Assembly: GCA_039714315.1 (NCBI GenBank)
Contig: JBDLJM010000006.1
Span: forward strand, 1-57,869
Reading direction: 5' to 3'
Length of the DNA: 57,869 nt
Origin: Bacteroidota bacterium
GTDB taxonomy: Bacteria > Bacteroidota > Bacteroidia > Flavobacteriales > JADGDT01
The notes below the pieces were generated by a model, which was not told where the DNA came from, searched no databases, and saw only the letters and a list, made by a program, of their open reading frames with translations. The translations under genes were made by a program, and so were the position numbers. Shown here one piece after another: positions 45,857 through 54,849 of the stretch; positions within the stretch are counted from its first letter, which is position 1; every line of letters begins with the position of its first letter.

Positions 45857-47368
45857 ATGCCGATACAGATATATAATACAATACTTTCTTGGTACTTTAA
45901 GAAGAGGTATCATCAAATAGAACTCTTCAAAAAATACCCGAACGATGTACAGCAAGAGTTATGGAATGGTCTTGTTAAAACTGCTGCTAATACAGAATAC
46001 GGAAAACAATACGATTTCAAATCTCTTAAAAACTATAACGACTTTAAGAACAGAGTACCTCTTAATAAATATGAGGATATTTCTCCAACAATAGAACGAA
46101 TCAGAAGAGGTGAAAAGAATATTTTTTGGCCTTCTTCCATAAAATGGTTTGCAAAATCTTCGGGAACTACAAATGCCAAAAGCAAATTTATTCCGGTTAG
46201 TAATGAATCACTTGAAGATTGTCACTATAAAGCGGGGAAAGATTCTTTTGCCATTTACGTAAACAATAACCCTGACACTGAAGTTTTTTCAGGTAAAATG
46301 CTACGCTTAGGGGGCAGTCACTCCATCTACGAGAATAACGACACATACTTTGGAGACTTATCGGCAATATTAATCGATAACCTACCCTTTTGGGCGGAAT
46401 TTGGAACAACTCCAAGCTCAAAAATTTCTTTAATGGATGGCTGGGAAGAAAAATTAACTGCTATTGTCAATGAATCTATTAATGAGAATGTCCGTAGTCT
46501 GGCAGGAGTTCCTTCATGGATGTTGGTGCTTTTAAATGAAATCATTAAAAAGTCAAATAAAAACAATCTCTTAGAAATATGGCCCAACCTGGAACTATAC
46601 CTGCATGGAGGAGTGAGTTTTTCACCCTTTAAAGAGTTGTTTAGAAATTTGATCCCTAAATCAAGTTTTAAATATTACGAAACATATAATGCTTCAGAAG
46701 GTTTTTTTGCAATTCAGGATCAAAACTACAGTGATGAGCTACTTCTAATGCTTGATTATGGAATATACTACGAATTTATTCCGATGGAAGAATACGGCAA
46801 TGACAACCCCACGACAATAAACATCGACGATGTAGAGCTGTATAAAAATTATGCTATGGTAATATCTACAAATTCCGGATTGTGGCGCTATGTAATTGGA
46901 GATACGGTAAAGTTTACGTCTATATCTCCTTATAGAATCAAAATAAGTGGTCGTACCAAACATTACATAAATACATTTGGAGAAGAATTAATAATAGAAA
47001 ATGCTGATTCAGCACTAAATTTTGCCTGTTTAAAAACAGGAGCAACAATCACAGAATATACTGCAGGCCCTGTCTATATGAAAGATAAAAAGTCAGGTAG
47101 TCATGAATGGATTGTAGAATTTGAAAAGGAGCCTGCTGACTTGAATCTATTTACTCACTATCTGGACGAATCTCTTAAAGGACTTAACTCAGACTATGAA
47201 GCTAAAAGATATAATAACATGACATTATCTCCACCTATCTTACACAAAGCCCGAAAAAGATTATTTTACGACTGGCTAAAAAAACAAGGTAAATTGGGTG
47301 GTCAAAACAAGATACCCCGTCTGGCAAATAACCGGGAATATCTTGACATATTGTTGGAAATAAATTAA
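45857..47368 (+). CDS. GH3-family acyl-adenylate/amide synthetase
   Basis: The 503-residue protein resembles plant GH3 (JAR1-like) enzymes, which adenylate a carboxylic acid and conjugate it to an amino acid. The ATP motif SSGTTNAKSKFIPVS is near 98. YETYNASEGFFAIQD (about 275) matches the second ATP motif of the family, and WRYVIGDTVKF (about 340) the third. Bacterial homologues are frequent in Bacteroidota, with an unknown substrate. It is cytoplasmic with no signal peptide. The phosphoribosyltransferase gene follows on the same strand after 85 bases. Confidence 0.85.
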   Translation: MPIQIYNTILSWYFKKRYHQIELFKKYPNDVQQELWNGLVKTAANTEYGKQYDFKSLKNYNDFKNRVPLNKYEDISPTIERIRRGEKNIFWPSSIKWFAKSSGTTNAKSKFIPVSNESLEDCHYKAGKDSFAIYVNNNPDTEVFSGKMLRLGGSHSIYENNDTYFGDLSAILIDNLPFWAEFGTTPSSKISLMDGWEEKLTAIVNESINENVRSLAGVPSWMLVLLNEIIKKSNKNNLLEIWPNLELYLHGGVSFSPFKELFRNLIPKSSFKYYETYNASEGFFAIQDQNYSDELLLMLDYGIYYEFIPMEEYGNDNPTTINIDDVELYKNYAMVISTNSGLWRYVIGDTVKFTSISPYRIKISGRTKHYINTFGEELIIENADSALNFACLKTGATITEYTAGPVYMKDKKSGSHEWIVEFEKEPADLNLFTHYLDESLKGLNSDYEAKRYNNMTLSPPILHKARKRLFYDWLKKQGKLGGQNKIPRLANNREYLDILLEIN

Positions 47369-47453
47369 AAAATATATATCATTATTACATTAATTATTTG
47401 GTAGTTTTTTCTTAAAATTGCTAAACATTATTTACCATCAAAACCTATACAAA

Positions 47454-48089
47454 ATGTTTGCCGACAGAAGCAACGCCGGATTTAAACTAGTTGAAAAACT
47501 TAGAGAATTTGAAATTATCAACCCTCTGGTTCTGGCAATTCCCAATGGAGGTGTAGAAACTTCGCTTCCCATTGTTGACAGCCTCAATTCTTCGTTTGAC
47601 TTATTAATTGTTGAAAAATTACGACTGCCTATGAATCCGAAATCTAATTTCGGTTCTATAACAGAAGATGGCAGTGTTAATTTTAATGATTTTGAGAAAT
47701 TCATCAACCATGAAGAAAAAATGGAAATTATTTCCAAAACTAAAATAGAAATGCGAAAAAAGGTCGGAGTTTATAGATCTTTTAAAAACACGACTGACCT
47801 AAAAGGTCGAAATGTAATAATAGTTGATGATGGAGTTAATCACGGTTCTACTCTTCAAGCTTGTATCACATCTTGCAAAAAAAGAAAAGCTGCAAGTATC
47901 ACAATCGCAGTTCCTGTTTTGAGCAATAAAGCTTATAAAGAACTTATACCCAGAGTTGAAAGAATTGTACACCTCATAAAACCAGGAATATTCAAAGGCC
48001 TCAGCTCTTATTATAATAACTATAAAGATATTAGCGATGAAATGTGCAAGAAACGCTTAGACATGATTTTATCTCATGAACCCGCATAA
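47454..48089 (+). CDS. Phosphoribosyltransferase-like protein
   Basis: With ATG 47454 (MFADRSNAGFKLVEKLREFE) it has 211 residues. The PRPP-binding motif VIIVDDGVNHGSTLQA is near 125 and the flexible-loop region FGSITEDGSVNFN near 64. This is the FxDRxxAG... type of stand-alone PRTase-fold proteins, often near stress genes, for which a nucleobase substrate is not established. I reject the upstream ATG at 47418 because its 12 extra residues do not fit the family. Confidence 0.85.
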   Translation: MFADRSNAGFKLVEKLREFEIINPLVLAIPNGGVETSLPIVDSLNSSFDLLIVEKLRLPMNPKSNFGSITEDGSVNFNDFEKFINHEEKMEIISKTKIEMRKKVGVYRSFKNTTDLKGRNVIIVDDGVNHGSTLQACITSCKKRKAASITIAVPVLSNKAYKELIPRVERIVHLIKPGIFKGLSSYYNNYKDISDEMCKKRLDMILSHEPA

Positions 48090-48172
48090 TTTTTTGCTTT
48101 CCGGTTTATCAAACTAAAAAAATATCAAAAAAAAACTTTTTAATTTACAAAATCTATTGTAAGATTGCAATG
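48090..48172. other. Region upstream of the riboswitch
   Basis: AT-rich; it should contain the btuB promoter, but no unambiguous TAnnTTTG is visible. Confidence 0.35.
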
Positions 48173-48317
48173 AATTTTGGTTAAGGGAATTCGGTGTAAA
48201 TCCGATACTGTCCCCGCAGCTGTAATCTCGTAAAAAAGTATTTCTCACCTATGCCACTGTTAATCATTAATGGGAAGGCAAGAAACACTTGAGTAAGTCA
48301 GAAGACCTGCCGAAATT
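48173..48317 (+). ncRNA. Cobalamin riboswitch aptamer
   Basis: The sequence contains the conserved parts of the AdoCbl/B12 aptamer in order: GGGAATTCGGTGTAAATCC, CCCCGCAGCTGTAA, ATGCCACTG, TGGGAAGGC and GAGTAAGTCAGAAGACCTGCC. P1 arms AATTTTGG (48173) and CCGAAATT (48310-48317) pair with one G-T. It lies 117 bases before btuB and should lower btuB expression when cobalamin is plentiful. The downstream platform is not obvious. Confidence 0.93.
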
Positions 48318-48434
48318 ATTTCGCATTTGTAGCTTTCGGGTAGAAGGGCACAGAATGGTTTTCTGAAAAAATATATCACAAAACTTTTCTTCGACACTTG
48401 AGCTATAAATGGTTTACTAAATCATTATTTTACA

Positions 48435-50348
48435 ATGGACTCAAGAAAACTATTTTTATTGTTTTTTGTGTTCTTTATGATTCAACTTCCGGGGCAAGAA
48501 GTAGAACAGGACACAATTTACGAACTTCATAATATCGAGGTAATTGATACCCGTGCAAAAGAATATAGCATCGGATACAAAATTGATGAACTCGACAAAA
48601 AACTCATTCAAAACTATGAAGGGAATTCTGTTGCAGATGTACTAAGTGCTGCAAGCGGGGTAAACATTAAAACCGACGGCCCGGGCGGGTTATCCGGCAT
48701 TTCTGTAAGAGGCGGAAGTTCGGCGCATACCGCAGTTATGTGGAACGGTATAAATTTGCAGAGTCCCATGAACGGAGGAGTGAACCTCAGTCTCCTGCCA
48801 ATTGATCTGTTCAGTGATGTAAGCTTACAGTACGGTGGCTCAGGTTCTTTAGCAGGTAGTGGTGCTGCATTTGGAGTATTGAGAATTTCATCTTCCTCAA
48901 ATCTCAGCAAAGAAAATTCTGCATTTATAAGTACAGGTATTGGCAGTTACTCCAATTACAGAGTTGCTGCCGGAACTAACTTTCACATATCAAATTCTCT
49001 GTTTTCGTTTAAAAGTTTTTATCAGGAATCAGAAAACGATTTTGAGTTTGTAAATACCTCAAAATTTGGTTTTCCTACCGAAAAACAAACAAATAGCGCA
49101 TTTAGGCAGTATGGATTTGTTTTGGATAACAAAACTAAATTTACAGATAACCTGGTTCTCATTGCCTCACTACTTTATCAGGAATACGATAAGGATGTTC
49201 CTACTCTAATGTCGAATTACATCCCTAACGAAGCAAATACAAATGATAAAAACACTATGCTCTCTACTACACTGAAATATAATTTCAACAATGTGAAAAT
49301 AAATTTTAAGAATGTATATTTAGATTTCAAAAATGATTTTAGCGACCCAAATGGAGTATTTGTAAAAAGAGCTATAAATTCATCTAAATCCTTCGTTTCT
49401 GAAACAGATTTAAATATAGAAACCTACGAAAACCGATATGTATATGTGGCTGCGAACTACACATACGAAGAAGCTGTTTCGGACGAATACGACGAAAAAT
49501 CAAAACGCAATAAAGCTACTTTAATAGGTGCTTATAGATTATTGAATATATGGAATAAAGTAAATGCTGCAATTAGTCTGAGAGAAGAAATTGTCAACGC
49601 AAAATTTACTCCTATCCAAGCTTCTGTTGGTGTAGATGGCAACTTAAGCAACTCTTTAGACTTTAATTTTAATCTAAGTAGAGTGTATCGTATTCCAACT
49701 TTCAACGATTTGTATTGGACAGATACAGGATTCACGGTTGGTAATCCAAATCTAAAAGACGAATCGGGATATTCAACAGATTTCGGGTTAATACAAAAAA
49801 TTAAATTAAACGTTTTTGACATCAAATTATCGCAAACAGTTTTCTTAAACTATATAAACAACCTTATTGTTTGGAATCAGCAGGAAGATGGTAAATGGAA
49901 ACCATTAAACGAGAATATAGGAAAAGCTAAAGGTGTTGAGCTTGGAGCAAAAGTTAGTTTTCCGGTTTCAGCATCAATTATAAGCGTTAATGAGAACTAC
50001 TCATACACAATTGCCGAAACTTTAAATAATACATCCAATAACTGGCAATTTCAGGTTTACACACCAAAACACAATCTGAATTCTTTATTCAGGTGGGATT
50101 ACAAGAAACTATACAGCACACTTTTTATCAATTATTACAGTAAAAGGTATATAGATAAAGCTGGGAAATCTCTCGATGCATATGCAATCGGTGACTTTAA
50201 TATAGGCTACAGTTTCGATTTTAACGGATTAAAAATAGATCTATCGGGAAAAATAAACAATATCTGGAATACGCAATATCAGGTTTCTTCAGGCTATGCT
50301 ATGCCCCTTAGAAACTTTATGCTTTCAGCTAAATTTATAATTAATTAA
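48435..50348 (+). CDS. btuB: TonB-dependent cobalamin receptor BtuB
   Basis: The 637-residue outer-membrane receptor has a signal peptide (about 1-20). The plug domain contains SVADVLSAASGVNIKTDGPG, ISVRGGSSAHTAVMWNGINL and GVLRISSSS. A beta-barrel follows (about 170-637) and ends in LRNFMLSAKFIIN with a hydrophobic last strand. The cobalamin riboswitch immediately upstream identifies the ligand. The gene after it encodes a probable surface B12-capture lipoprotein, 18 bases downstream, so the two form an operon. Confidence 0.93.
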   Translation: MDSRKLFLLFFVFFMIQLPGQEVEQDTIYELHNIEVIDTRAKEYSIGYKIDELDKKLIQNYEGNSVADVLSAASGVNIKTDGPGGLSGISVRGGSSAHTAVMWNGINLQSPMNGGVNLSLLPIDLFSDVSLQYGGSGSLAGSGAAFGVLRISSSSNLSKENSAFISTGIGSYSNYRVAAGTNFHISNSLFSFKSFYQESENDFEFVNTSKFGFPTEKQTNSAFRQYGFVLDNKTKFTDNLVLIASLLYQEYDKDVPTLMSNYIPNEANTNDKNTMLSTTLKYNFNNVKINFKNVYLDFKNDFSDPNGVFVKRAINSSKSFVSETDLNIETYENRYVYVAANYTYEEAVSDEYDEKSKRNKATLIGAYRLLNIWNKVNAAISLREEIVNAKFTPIQASVGVDGNLSNSLDFNFNLSRVYRIPTFNDLYWTDTGFTVGNPNLKDESGYSTDFGLIQKIKLNVFDIKLSQTVFLNYINNLIVWNQQEDGKWKPLNENIGKAKGVELGAKVSFPVSASIISVNENYSYTIAETLNNTSNNWQFQVYTPKHNLNSLFRWDYKKLYSTLFINYYSKRYIDKAGKSLDAYAIGDFNIGYSFDFNGLKIDLSGKINNIWNTQYQVSSGYAMPLRNFMLSAKFIIN

Positions 50349-50366
50349 TCATAGTAAAAACAGAAA

Positions 50367-51437
50367 ATGAAAACAATTTACAAGTCGGTACTAAGTGCAT
50401 TATTTATTGGAGCCACGCTAATCTCATGCGAAAAAGAAAATATCGAAACGTTTGAAAACGGAATTTTTATTGTAAACGAAGGTGCCTGGGGAAACAGCAA
50501 CGCATCAATTAGTTTTATCAATGAAGATAATGAAGTAAAAGAAAATATTTTTGAAGAAAAAAACGGATACTCGATTGGCGATGTACTGCAGTCAATGACC
50601 ATTTACGACGATAAAGCATATTTAGTAGTAAATGCATCAAATAAAATTGAGGTTGTAAATTCTTCTTCATTCGAAACACAGGGTGTTATTGCGGATTTAG
50701 AATCCCCCCGATACCTTGTTGAGAAAAATGATCAGTTATACATCTCACAATGGGGTAAAAACGGATCTGTTGAAGTTGTTGATGCAAATACATTGAAATC
50801 AATAAAAACAATTGAAACAGGGATTGGTTCTGAAGGATTAATAGTAGTTGACAATGAAATATGGGTTGCAAACAGTGGTGGTTATGGAAGTAATAACAAT
50901 ATTTCAATTATTAATGCTGGCAGCAACGAAGTTACTGAGACTATCACTCTAGATGCTGATAACCCAAGACACTTTGTTAAAGACAGCGAAGGCGATATTT
51001 GGGTGTTGGCCAGTGGAAAAATAATATTCGAATACGATAGTGAAGGTAAATATGTTGGAATAAAAGAACAAACACCTTCTAAACTAATAGAGATAGATGC
51101 ATCGAATAAGGAAATTAAGAATACAATTACTTTATCGGAATATGCACATTACGGACATCTTAAAACAAACAGTACAAAAGATAAACTGTATTACGGTGGA
51201 GGCTATGGAATTGATGGAATCTTTGAAATGAGTATTTCGGCTACAGAAGCACCTTCTGCGCCAATAATTTCGGGTTACTTCTATGGATTCAATGTAAATA
51301 AAGATAATAATGTATTCGGAACATTAGCTCCTGATTTCTCATCAAACGGAACTGTGAAAGAATTTGACTCTGATGGAAATGAAATTGAAAATTACACTGT
51401 AGGAGTTGGTCCTAATAGTGTAGTATTCAACAACTAA
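50367..51437 (+). CDS. btuG: YncE/DUF5074 beta-propeller lipoprotein, BtuG-like
   Basis: The 356-residue protein has a lipoprotein signal ending in GATLISC. A propeller of about seven repeats follows; it begins FIVNEGAWGNSNASISFI and includes blade motifs such as LWVANSGG-like EIWVANSGGYGSNNN. In Bacteroides, BtuG is a surface propeller lipoprotein that binds B12 very tightly and passes it to BtuB. Size, domain type and position directly after btuB support the same role here. The gene symbol is by analogy. Confidence 0.8.
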   Translation: MKTIYKSVLSALFIGATLISCEKENIETFENGIFIVNEGAWGNSNASISFINEDNEVKENIFEEKNGYSIGDVLQSMTIYDDKAYLVVNASNKIEVVNSSSFETQGVIADLESPRYLVEKNDQLYISQWGKNGSVEVVDANTLKSIKTIETGIGSEGLIVVDNEIWVANSGGYGSNNNISIINAGSNEVTETITLDADNPRHFVKDSEGDIWVLASGKIIFEYDSEGKYVGIKEQTPSKLIEIDASNKEIKNTITLSEYAHYGHLKTNSTKDKLYYGGGYGIDGIFEMSISATEAPSAPIISGYFYGFNVNKDNNVFGTLAPDFSSNGTVKEFDSDGNEIENYTVGVGPNSVVFNN

Positions 51438-51482
51438 AAACATATCCTACAAATCAAAATTAACTACAACTAAATTTTAACT

Positions 51483-51520
51483 ATAGCCCCTATAGACATT
51501 TGTCGAATGGGGCTATTTTA
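51483..51520. terminator. Terminator between btuG and the phosphoesterase gene
   Basis: Arms ATAGCCCC (51483-51490) and GGGGCTAT (51509-51516) around an 18-base loop, followed by TTTATTTT. It overlaps the stop codon of the opposite-strand gene at 51513 and probably acts for btuG. Confidence 0.75.
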
Positions 51521-52757
51521 TTTTCCTCAGCTTTAGCACAGTAATCTCAGGCCAGATACCAACCCTACCAGGAAAAGCATGGAATCCAAATCCCCGGTTT
51601 ACATACAAATATCTTCCGGCTTTTTCGAATAATCCGGCCCAGTGCTTGTACATATATTGTACCGGACTCCAGCTAAATCCGGGTATTTCTATACCAAACT
51701 GCATACCGTGTGTATGTCCTGACAATGTAAGGTGAATTTTAGAATTATAGTTCTTAACTTCTTCTGTCCAATGTGAAGGGTCGTGAGACAGCAAAACTTT
51801 AAAATCATTGAATCCTACTCCATCCATTGCCTTTTTCAAGTCTCCTTTTTGTTTGAACCTTACTCCCCAGTTCTCTACCCCTACCAATGAAATATATTCT
51901 TCATTCCGCTTTAGCTTTCGACTAGAATTCAAAAGCAAGTCAAACCCGGTTTCTTTGTGTATATCTTTTAATTTATTGAGATTTTCGACCTTTTCTTCCT
52001 TGTTTCGCCATGTGATATAATCTCCATAATCGTGATTTCCTAAAATACTAAACTTACCCTCTTTTGCATTTATTCTTTTAAAACAATCTATCCACGGAAG
52101 CATTTCCTCAGCCTTATTATTTATTAAATCCCCTGTAAAAACAACAATATCAGACTCCTGCTCATTTATCAAATCAATTGCATATGAAATTTTGGCCCTA
52201 TCATTAAAACTACCACTGTGAACATCAGAAATTTGCGTAATTTGAAATCCATCAAATTCTTCAGGAAGATCATCAAACCAAATATCGTGTTTAATAACTT
52301 TAAAATTATATTTCCCTTTTGCAATTCCATAAACAATTGAGGCAAAAGGAATAGCAGCTAACCCAAAAGCTAATTGACTGATTAACTTTCTTCGCTCTGG
52401 AATAAAATCCACATTCGTGTTTGCTCCAAAGAATTTCTCATAAATAAAATTCCATATTACAATCAACACCCTCATCAGGTCCTCTCCCAGTAAGACGAAT
52501 ACTATCATCAGCTTTGGAATATATAACAACAATAACCATCCCGAAGCATTTAAAGTAGCAATAGTCGGCCCTTCATACCTCGAAAAATTTATCATTACAT
52601 AATTTGCATTCAGTAAAACTGCTATCGAAGATGCCCAGTAGATTAGCCAAAACAACTTATTAACTGTAATTCGCTTTAAAGCCTGAAAAGCATAAATATC
52701 AATCAATAAAAATATTGTAGAAATAATGAGAAGTCGGACAAATAAATTCATACTCAA
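51513..52757 (-). CDS. Membrane-anchored metallophosphoesterase
   Basis: The 414-residue protein has about three to four N-terminal membrane helices (1-110). A calcineurin-like phosphoesterase domain follows with all metal-binding motifs: QISDVHSG, VVFTGDLINN, ILGNHDYG, LSHDPSHW and LSGHTHGMQF. The architecture matches the YkuE/YaeI group of membrane phosphoesterases, some of which act on lipid phosphates. The substrate here is undetermined. The start ATG is 52757; a terminator of the upstream transcript lies between it and the DUF4296 gene. Confidence 0.88.
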   Translation of the reverse strand: MSMNLFVRLLIISTIFLLIDIYAFQALKRITVNKLFWLIYWASSIAVLLNANYVMINFSRYEGPTIATLNASGWLLLLYIPKLMIVFVLLGEDLMRVLIVIWNFIYEKFFGANTNVDFIPERRKLISQLAFGLAAIPFASIVYGIAKGKYNFKVIKHDIWFDDLPEEFDGFQITQISDVHSGSFNDRAKISYAIDLINEQESDIVVFTGDLINNKAEEMLPWIDCFKRINAKEGKFSILGNHDYGDYITWRNKEEKVENLNKLKDIHKETGFDLLLNSSRKLKRNEEYISLVGVENWGVRFKQKGDLKKAMDGVGFNDFKVLLSHDPSHWTEEVKNYNSKIHLTLSGHTHGMQFGIEIPGFSWSPVQYMYKHWAGLFEKAGRYLYVNRGFGFHAFPGRVGIWPEITVLKLRKIK

Positions 52758-52810
52758 ATGGATTTTATCAAAAATAGCAATAATACCAAATGAACATCAA
52801 AATTATAAAC

Positions 52811-52844
52811 AAAAAAGCCGTATTAATTAAAATACGGCTTTTTT
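52811..52844 (-). terminator. Terminator after the DUF4296 gene
   Basis: A perfect 14-bp stem AAAAAAGCCGTATT/AATACGGCTTTTTT with a six-base loop. It is symmetrical and ends the minus-strand transcript that includes the GT2, dihydroorotase and DUF4296 genes. Confidence 0.85.
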
Positions 52845-52863
52845 GTTTATATATAAATTCAAA

Positions 52864-53439
52864 TTATTCTATTTTCTTAATTATAGAATCTAATTTCACA
52901 TCAGACTTTTTTATAACTGAATCTCTAAATTCCGGTTTTCCTGATTCTATAGGTTTTTTTTCAGCAACAGAATCTTTGAGTATCGACATCTTACTTATTG
53001 AATCTATGGCAAGCTGACTGGTTATAGAATCTTTAATCCTTTGCTTTTCCTTTTTCTCTTCTTCCAGCAATTTTGCTTCTCTTAACACTCTCGCTTTTTC
53101 CTCTGCCTGCATTTTATTAAGACTATCTAAAACTTCTTTAAATATAGCCTGATAATCCTCAGGATAATCAATATACCATGCATTAATAGAATCCAACTGA
53201 ACCTGTGTAATACCATGTTTAGTCAAAACCATGGCATAATAATCTTCTATTTTTAATTCTTCACCTTTTCTGTTTTTATGACTTGGTCTCGCGTACATTC
53301 TCGCTCCTTCAGCAAGGCTAAGGTCAGTCATCAAATTCACCATTTCATCATGTTCTAAAAAGGGATCAGGTTTTTCCTTATCAGATGAACAGGAAATAAA
53401 AATTAATCCAGACAATATAATGAGAGCTATTTTTTTCAT
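52864..53439 (-). CDS. DUF4296 lipoprotein
   Basis: The 191-residue protein has a signal ending in LIFISC. The DUF4296 core (about 27-105) contains MVNLMTDLSLAEGARMYARP and YYAMVLTKHGITQVQLDSIN. A Lys/Glu-rich coiled-coil region (about 105-160) and a Ser/Ile-rich tail follow. DUF4296 genes usually follow pyrC in Bacteroidota, as here (12-base gap). The function is unknown; envelope location is inferred from the lipobox. Confidence 0.85.
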   Translation of the reverse strand: MKKIALIILSGLIFISCSSDKEKPDPFLEHDEMVNLMTDLSLAEGARMYARPSHKNRKGEELKIEDYYAMVLTKHGITQVQLDSINAWYIDYPEDYQAIFKEVLDSLNKMQAEEKARVLREAKLLEEEKKEKQRIKDSITSQLAIDSISKMSILKDSVAEKKPIESGKPEFRDSVIKKSDVKLDSIIKKIE

Positions 53440-53451
53440 CTGTTAATAATT

Positions 53452-54798
53452 TTATCTGTCAAATTTAAGTCGCATTCCACGATAATCCTCATCAAACTTA
53501 CCCGTATTGAATACCAGATTCCCGTTAACAAATGTATGAGTAACTTTCGATCGGAAAGTATTTCCTTCAAACGGAGACCATCCACATTTATATAGTAGGT
53601 TCTCCTTATTAACTGTCCAAGGTGAACTTAAATCTACAAGCACCAAATCTGCCCAATAACCTTCACGAATAAATCCTCGTTTCTCTATTTCAAATAATAT
53701 TGATGGGTTGTGACACATCTTTTCCACTACTTTCTCAACAGATATTTTATTCTGATGAGAAAACTCCAACATTGCCGTTAGCGAATGCTGAACCATAGGC
53801 CCTCCTGATGGAGCTTTAAGATAAGTATTATTCTTCTCTTCAAGAGTATGAGGTGCATGATCTGTAGCTATAACATCAATCCTGTCATCCAAAAGAGCTT
53901 TCCAAAGAGCATCTCTATCCTCCTCCGATTTAACAGCTGGATTCCATTTTATCAATGCCCCTTTTGTTTCATACTGACTTTTTTCGAACCAAAGGTGATG
54001 AATACAAACTTCCCCGGTAATTTTCTTTTTCGAAAGAGGTAATTTATTTGACAACAACTCTGTTTCAATAGCGGTAGAAAGATGAAAAACATGAAGTCGG
54101 GCTCCTGTTTTCTTAGCTAATTCTATCGCCTTGGAAGATGACAAATAACAAGCCACATCACTCCTGATTTCGGGATGAGCACTCATTGGGATGTTATTCT
54201 CCCCATATTTTTCAATGTAATGTTTAGTATTCTCCTGAATTGTTGTCTCATCTTCACAATGTGCAGATATCAAAAGATCAGTTTTAGAAAATATATTCTC
54301 AAGTACTTTTTCATCATCAACAAGCATATTCCCTGTCGATGATCCTAAAAAAAGTTTTAATCCGGCAACATTCTTCTTATCCGTTTTTAAGATCTCCTCG
54401 ATATTATCATTTGTACCACCAAGCATAAAGGAATAATTCACTAATGACTTTTTCGAAGCATTATCAAACTTCAATTCCAAAGCTTCCTGAGTTGTGGTTT
54501 GAGGGTTTGTATTAGGCATCTCTATGTAAGAGGTAATACCCCCGGCAACTGCAGCTCTGGATTCGGTATATGTATCTCCTTTGTGCGTAAGTCCGGGATC
54601 TCTAAAGTGTACCTGATCATCTATAACACCGGGTAACAGGTGAAGGCCATCGGCATCAATAACCTTTGTATCAGCTGACTTTGGCGATATCATTTCACCT
54701 ATACTTTCAATCTTCCCTTTTTCGATAAGTACATCAGAAATATAAGACTTCCCCTCATTTACTATCGTAGCATTCTTAATTAATACAGGATTTTGCAT
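53452..54798 (-). CDS. pyrC: Dihydroorotase-family amidohydrolase with QxH in the metal motif
   Basis: The 448-residue protein belongs to the type I dihydroorotase/allantoinase branch. Family parts are present: GVIDDQVHFRDPGLTHKGD, EMPNTNPQTTTQEA, AGLKLFLGSSTG (candidate carbamylated Lys), ARLHVFHLSTA and ATDHAPHT. The HxH that normally binds the metal pair reads QVH, with Gln62 (codon 54613-54615) and His64. I believe this variant is common in Bacteroidota dihydroorotases, so activity may persist, but it is unproven. The reaction assigned is carbamoyl-aspartate to dihydroorotate in pyrimidine synthesis. It lies between the GT2 and DUF4296 genes. Confidence 0.85.
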   Translation of the reverse strand: MQNPVLIKNATIVNEGKSYISDVLIEKGKIESIGEMISPKSADTKVIDADGLHLLPGVIDDQVHFRDPGLTHKGDTYTESRAAVAGGITSYIEMPNTNPQTTTQEALELKFDNASKKSLVNYSFMLGGTNDNIEEILKTDKKNVAGLKLFLGSSTGNMLVDDEKVLENIFSKTDLLISAHCEDETTIQENTKHYIEKYGENNIPMSAHPEIRSDVACYLSSSKAIELAKKTGARLHVFHLSTAIETELLSNKLPLSKKKITGEVCIHHLWFEKSQYETKGALIKWNPAVKSEEDRDALWKALLDDRIDVIATDHAPHTLEEKNNTYLKAPSGGPMVQHSLTAMLEFSHQNKISVEKVVEKMCHNPSILFEIEKRGFIREGYWADLVLVDLSSPWTVNKENLLYKCGWSPFEGNTFRSKVTHTFVNGNLVFNTGKFDEDYRGMRLKFDR

Positions 54799-54849
54799 TC
54801 TAATTTTTTTTAATATTAAACCTAACTACCCCAAAACCAACATCTACTT

